Assembly: GCA_964017195.1 (NCBI GenBank)
Contig: OZ024895.1
Span: 17,154,034 to 17,218,033, forward strand
DNA: 64,000 nt
Source: Siderastrea radians
Taxonomy: Eukaryota; Cnidaria; Anthozoa; Scleractinia; Rhizangiidae
Reading direction: 5' to 3'
Part shown: one piece after another, positions 58,821 to 64,000 of the stretch
Layout: each line of letters opens with the position of its first letter
Position numbering within the stretch: position 1 is the stretch's first letter
Program-made: the position numbers and the translations under genes
The notes under the pieces: generated by a model
Seen by the model: only the letters and a program-made list of their open reading frames with translations
The model's database searches: none
Told to the model about the DNA's origin: nothing

Positions 58821-59148
58821 TTTCTGCCAATAAATATTTTTAAAAAACTACCTTATAAAAATTAAAGACTATTTACAATAATATACAAAGCTTAAATATT
58901 TCTCTAAGAGAGGAAATGTTCACTTTTCTGTCGACAATAAGTTGAATGTTTATATGTTTCCTATTTGCTTGAAAGTTTACGCTAAAATTGAAATCACGCA
59001 TGCCTACAAAGGATAAGTGCATTGTGGGCTCATGTCGCGCGACTTATGTCACGATAGACACGGCTTTGTTGTCACGTTATCTCATGACTGCTCACATGAT
59101 TTTGACAGTACTGCAAGTTTCATTATTTTGCTTCTTTCTTCCACCAAC
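58821..59148. promoter_or_regulatory. Probable bidirectional promoter, EIF4E2 / PRSS16-like
   Basis: The two start codons are head to head with only 328 bp between them, so both 5' UTRs and core promoters must fit here unless distant 5' exons exist. The stretch contains GCATTGTGGGC near 59020, a motif style common in animal housekeeping promoters, and no clear TATA box at a suitable distance. Shared control is an inference from spacing only. Confidence 0.5.
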
Positions 59149-62100
59149 ATGACGCTTTTCAACCTTCCCGTTTATTTGGTAATTCTCTGTCTTGGATTCA
59201 CAAACTTCTCGCTCGGATCGCTTAATTTTCTACGCGGAAGGCCGCGTGGAGGAATGCTTGTAGCTCCGGCAAAAGACAGCAATATCAAAGATCTTCCACA
59301 AGCTCAATGGTTTACACAAAGGCTTGATCATTTCGATGATTCGAACACCAAAACATGGCAGCAAAGGTACTTTTATAACGGCAGTTTTCATGTGAAGCCG
59401 GACGGACCCGTTTTCCTAATGATTGGAGGTGAAGGAGAAGCTAATCCAATATGGCTGACAGTAGGGGATATGATGAAGAATGCGAAAGTGTTTGGAGCTT
59501 TCACTTTTCTGTTGGAACACCGTTTTTATGGGAAAAGTCGACCAACAAGGTAGGCCAACAAAACACTAGATCTATAGATTTTACCTTTAACATAATGGAG
59601 AATTAATATTACATAACCCATCCTCACTGCTATTATTTTTGAACCACACCTCCTCCCCCCCCCCCCCCTGTGTTTTCTACCCCGTGTCAAATCCCCTGAA
59701 CATTGCCTTAGTGGTCCAAACTGAAAGCACTTGCTGCTAGGCCCCAGGCAATCAGTCCTGCCTGTAGCGTGTCAATCCACTGCTGGTAGTAACCCTGTGA
59801 TGGATGGGCATCCCATCCAGGCCCGTGAAAATATCAATACTCTCAGTTACTTCATGTTACAGAAACCAGTTTAACCTCTGGCCGTGTGGGCATTCATGGC
59901 TCATGTTCAACTTTAACCTACCTTACCCCCTCCCATCCCCACCCCCGGTGATGAATCTCTGTATATGTACCACATAAATGTTATTCAGATGCATTGTTAC
60001 CACGCCATCATAACAAGGTCTGGTAATACCCACATTTTTTAGTTTTTTACCCCGCCGTCAGGACGGGGTCTAGTAATACCCATTTTTTTTCCGTGGTTTT
60101 TTTTGTTTTTTTTTGGTGGTCACTTGCCCCAGACCTCCGGCTTTCGCTCGGCCAAACAAATACTCGTCGTGTCTTTCGCTACACAGGCAAGGGCTTTTAT
60201 CTTGAGTGACCGTAGCATATTTTACACCCCCCGGGGGGGCAGAACAACGGCGGGGTCTAATGCCCCTGGGGCTTTTCTTGTTTTCCCTAGGTTACTTGCC
60301 CCAGACCTTAGGCTTTCACTCGGCCAAACAAACATTCGTCTCATCTTTCACTACAGGGCTTGGGTTCCTATCTTGAGTGACCGTAATATATTTTACGCCC
60401 TGAGGGGAGGGAGAATAATGGCCGGGTATAATGCCCCTGGGACTTTTCTTGTTTTGTTTTGTTCAGTGACATGAGTGATGCAAGCCTCAAATATCTGAAC
60501 AGTGAGCAGGCCCTAGCTGATTTGGCAGCATTCCGTAACGCCATGGCTAACAAGTTTAACTTGACATCAAGCAAGTGGATTTCATTTGGTGGATCTTACC
60601 CAGGATCTTTGTCTGCCTGGTTCAGACTCAAATATCCCCATTTAGTGGATGGTTAGTTATTAATTTCTATTAATAACTTATTTCTTTTCATACATTCTCT
60701 GTTGCAGTTCTACCCTTTTTAATTAATGATGTCACTTATAATAACTAAGTTTTCTAATTATGTTTTGGGCAATTTTTGAAGTGCTTTTTGAAAACTTTTA
60801 GATGCTTTCCCAAGTCCAATGTGGCCATCAAAGTGCCAGGACTGTGGAAGTTGAAGTTCTCAGTTGTTGGAAAGCCTGTGGTGGCAAATAAATTTTTACT
60901 CATATGCAAGCAGGCTTCATCTTGTTTCGGTGTTGAACAAGTGTCTTATGCAAGCGGTGAAGTGGTCTTTTAACTCTTAAGGCTCTGTTGCTTGTATATT
61001 GAGGTTCATCTGCTCACTCAAATAATTTGCACAAAATGGAAAAAAGTGAACCAAGTACATGTGCATGTAGACTAAACGTTCACAGATAAGCTTAGCTTGT
61101 TCCAGGTATTCAGTTAGTGGCATGCAAGTGAAAAAAATATTGCAAGTGGAAGTCTCCCCTTGCATTTTCCTGCTCTTTCACTTGCAATATTTTTTGCTCA
61201 CACACCACTAACTGAATGCCTGGAACAGGCAAAGATAAGCTTGGTAACTTTACTTTTCAGGTTTCTCCTGTTGCATGAAGCATCTGTAACTTAATAAGTT
61301 GGTTCCTCTTCTTTCTCTAGAAGATCTTATGGCACTCTCTTCATACACTCTTCATTTTATCTTTGGTGAATGTCTCCACCAAAGTGCACAAAAATTACAT
61401 TTTGAGTACTCTGTGCAGCCATGCCTAGGTTTCTTTCCCCTTATTCTTTCAGGCCCATAGCAAGGCTGCAATAACTTGGGGGGGGGGGGGCAAGCAAATT
61501 GGCCTAGACAAAGCCTCCCCCCCCTGTCAAAATACAGTCATGAGGCATACAAAAATTCATGTCAGAGAGATACTAACACTGTTCACAATACCACAGTGTG
61601 TGTCGTTTTCGTCAAAAAGGACACCTTTATGGGGACAAATTTGCCAAAAATGCTGCTTCCTGTTTGCTTTTTCACTGACAAAGTTGTTGGCAACATCTAC
61701 CTGTTAAAGGTTGTGAAATTATAATGACTAGGGAACTTTTAGTATCAGCATTCAAGACTGATTGTTGCACATTGATTTGTTTTAATTATGTATTTTTGGC
61801 ACATTAATTGTAATGTTTTTTAACTTCCAATGTAATGTTTTTTAACTTTTCCCCTCCCCCTGTTATGGGCCTGTCTTTTAAAGGAGTTTTTCATAGTAAT
61901 TCCATCCTCAATATATTTACTTTTTAGGTGCTGTTGCATCAAGTGCCCCAGTTTTTGCCAAACTTGACTTCCCGGAGTACATGGATGTTGTAACTGCATC
62001 CCTTGGTACAACAGGAGAAGACTGTGTTAAAAATGTTGCAAATGCTACAGAAAAATTACAGTCCTTAGTTTCATCTGAGCAAGGTGCAAAGCAGCTGACA

Positions 62101-62891
62101 GATATGTTCAAGTGAGTGGATTAATTAATGCACCTTGCTTTGAAATTATTTTGTGGCACAGTGTTGGTGTACAAAGCAAAGTTAGCAAAACTCCAAGGCA
62201 AAATTTGTTTTAAAATTGTCGTAATTGGTAAGTTATTCACTTGTTCTGCTCTCCTCTCAGCTATCAGTTATACCTCGAAAACGTGTGCTTTTGTCATGAG
62301 GACCTTATCTAACTTAACCTAATAATATTATATAGATACTATATTATATATTATATAGATTATTATATAGATACTTCTCAATAAAGTACTCAGTTCAATT
62401 GATTAATGCAGGAAGTCGCTACTTGCAGTACACCAATATGAACCGATGTTTACTCATGGTAAAACATCCTTTCAATTCCCAGATTTTTAAGATTCGTTTA
62501 TGCCATTTTCCTTCTGTGTTTAACTTGCCTACAGGGAATCGTTGGAGTTGTATGCAAAATGACATGTATTTGGCCATTCTTGGGCCGTTCTCTGTACTTT
62601 AAATCAATCAAATGAAGTAATCTAGGTGAGAAAATGTTGAAAACCCAGACTATTTTGGTCAGAAAAACGACCTCATATCTTGGACTTTTGCATACAACAA
62701 CCACAACTCCCTGCAGGCGTGTTACATAGGAGGAAACTGCCCATTAACAGGCACTTGTGTGTTTTATTTGTTTCAGCCTGTGTGAACCCCTTAATAAAGA
62801 TAACGTCAATGACGTGGCAACTTTTGCAACTGATGTGTCTGGCAACTTTGCTGGTGTTGTCCAGTACAACAAAGATAACAGGGCATTTGAG
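59149..62891 (+). CDS. PRSS16-like: S28 serine peptidase, PRSS16-like, 5' part (4 exons, continues past window)
   Basis: Exons 59149-59549, 60467-60651, 61928-62111 and 62777-62891 join in frame for 295 residues; the rest lies beyond 64,000. The start at 59149 was chosen because it opens a hydrophobic signal peptide ([18 protein letters not shown]); an in-frame ATG at 59017 would bury it. The mature part has [49 protein letters not shown] and [12 protein letters not shown], all typical of family S28. The catalytic serine is S177 in [12 protein letters not shown]. Next comes [19 protein letters not shown]. The Asp and His of the triad would lie in unseen exons. Relatives act in lysosomes or endosomes, or are secreted, and cleave after proline or trim peptides. 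PRSS16 fits better than PRCP by motif style, but the distinction is tentative. An intron holds four pieces of an interspersed repeat. Confidence 0.9.
59700..59915 (+). repeat. SINE family A, headless partial copy
   Basis: Body sequence only, e.g. AACCCTGTGATGGATGGGCA and CATCCCATCC, in the first PRSS16-like intron. Confidence 0.6.
60045..60460 (+). repeat. CCCCGCCGTCAGGACGGGG repeat, full plus partial tandem copy
   Basis: 60050-60282 is a nearly full unit; 60290-60456 is a second, 5'-truncated and more diverged unit ending GGGACTTTTCTTGTT, just 10 bp before the exon at 60467. The exon's acceptor therefore lies next to repeat DNA. Confidence 0.8.
61085..61238. repeat. Long imperfect fold-back in PRSS16-like intron 2
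   Basis: TTCCAGGTATTCAGTTAGTG with CAAGTGAAAAAAATATTGCA on the left pairs with TGCAATATTTTTTGCTCACA and CACTAACTGAATGCCTGGAA on the right. Arms are about 60 bp with a loop of about 28 nt. Confidence 0.75.
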
Positions 62892-64000
62892 GTAAACGTT
62901 TTGCTTAAAAATAAAACCCTTTTAATTGGTCTCAATTTTTAGTCTAACTTTGTAACATTTGAAGGACTCATTCAAAAGTAGAACCAAAGCGTTTGCACAA
63001 GTATGCACTAACCTCTACCCGGGGGGGGGGGGGTTACAAAGACAGGAGCCCATAACGAGGAGCATGCAACTCTCATACTAAGCCTAGGTCACGGCGTTTT
63101 TTTTTCCTTTTTTTTAGACAGGTATACAATTACTGTTTCCCGCGAAAATTTAGGTTTTGGTGCGCTTGAGTCCACATCCTTCCAAAAATAGCGGCCATAG
63201 ATCGTTCCTTCTCCTTCTAAAATGCCCAATTCATAATGCAAAGCATAATGCAAGGCTGCTAAATCATTTGCAGAGCTTGTGTTTGGTTAGCAAGGCTACT
63301 TCCTGAGTCTGAATTCGCTGGAAATTCAGTCAAAAAATAAACTGATCTGTGAAAACGCCGTGACACGAATATACGATAGCTGAACGGTCCGGGTTTATGG
63401 GCTCTCAACAAAGACCAAGTCTTTACAAAGTACAAAAAAATAACTAAGGGTGCAGTAACCACACTGTAACCAGACCAGTAGTCTGGTATGGTGTTGTTGC
63501 TTTTTATAGTGGAGGCTCCTCACACTTATGTTGAAGTACAGTGTCTCAAAAGAACATGCCTTTACTTAGGCCGCACATTCATCTTCTAAGGTTTTAGACT
63601 GCTACCAGTCCCTCTTCTGCTCAAAGCCGGATAGTCAAGGAAGAACATGCGACTGCGCACAAAACTCAATAGGCTGCCCCCGCGAAGAAACTTGATTCGC
63701 TAATGTTACCACACGCGCGCCTAATGTTTCCACACGTCAGCCTCCTTTCGGGCGCGTTCACATGTACTTCTCGCTCGACTATCCCTTGGCACGAGTAAGG
63801 ACTGCTTTTAGTCTATTGAGGCATCAAACAACAACCACAAAATCTCCTCGCCCAATTTTTCTTTACACTGTTGTAACAGCGTCATTTGTTTCCCTTGGTC
63901 CTGAAGAATCAGTTAAAAACACTCAAAGCGGGAATTGGGGGGGGGGGGGGGTGTGACCCGGAAGAAAAAGGGAAAGGAAGTGCAGGGAGCGGGAAGCGGG
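62892..64000. other. PRSS16-like intron, right edge of window
   Basis: No further exon was found. It contains a G-run (63018), a TIR pair of the 52638 family (about 63585-63830: CCAGTCCCTCTTCTGCTC, then ACTATCCCTTGGCACGAG) and the start of a purine-rich repeat copy at 63935. Confidence 0.55.

Noticed and set aside
59017..59148. Upstream in-frame start for the PRSS16-like protein
   Set aside because: It would place 44 residues in front of a clear signal peptide; the ATG at 59149 fits the family better.
1..64000. CRISPR arrays, bacterial operons or integrated viral genomes
   Set aside because: No regularly spaced repeats, no clustered bacterial-type genes and no viral structural or replication genes were seen.

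Overview
The window looks like a metazoan nuclear genome, most likely an anthozoan and probably a stony coral. Its protein-coding genes are split into short exons with GT-AG introns, their products resemble animal orthologues closely, and the introns are full of small inverted-repeat elements and tRNA-derived SINEs. The cnidarian assignment rests on the style of repeats and proteins and is an inference. No bacterial, organellar or CRISPR features were seen.

Layout. From position 1 to about 30,640 the minus strand carries the 5' half of an ABCC4/MRP4-like ABC transporter. Fifteen exons can be placed, from the start codon at 30,641 to the H-loop exon at 732; the second membrane domain and second nucleotide-binding domain lie beyond the left edge. 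Two large transposon-like insertions sit in its introns. One spans 4,877-12,273 and the other 15,777-20,253; each has terminal inverted repeats and an exact 9-bp target duplication. The first carries a single uninterrupted 1,570-codon gene on the minus strand, encoding a protein with two zinc-knuckle-like modules, a FEN/XPG-type nuclease motif series and a C-terminal CXC cysteine cluster. From 30,642 to 33,610 is repeat-rich intergenic DNA. PDCD10 (CCM3) follows on the plus strand (33,611-42,019, 9 exons), then ZNHIT6/BCD1 on plus (43,879-49,909, 8 exons). EIF4E2 (4EHP) is on minus (50,894-58,820, 9 exons), tail to tail with ZNHIT6. A PRSS16-like S28 serine peptidase starts at 59,149 on plus, head to head with EIF4E2 and 328 bp from its start codon, and runs off the right edge after four exons.

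The host genes are unrelated housekeeping or signalling genes: a transporter, a GCK-III/STRIPAK adaptor, a box C/D snoRNP assembly factor, a translational repressor that binds the cap, and a lysosomal/secreted peptidase. There is no operon-like logic. The most unusual content is the 7.4-kb element with its nuclease-like gene. Next are the substituted signature (LSDAQ) and H-loop (Arg for His) in the transporter's first NBD, and the second 9-bp-TSD element, whose ends both carry an ATGGCGGAC motif pointing inward. All exon boundaries were placed by eye from splice consensus, reading frame and similarity to known families; no alignment or database search was run.
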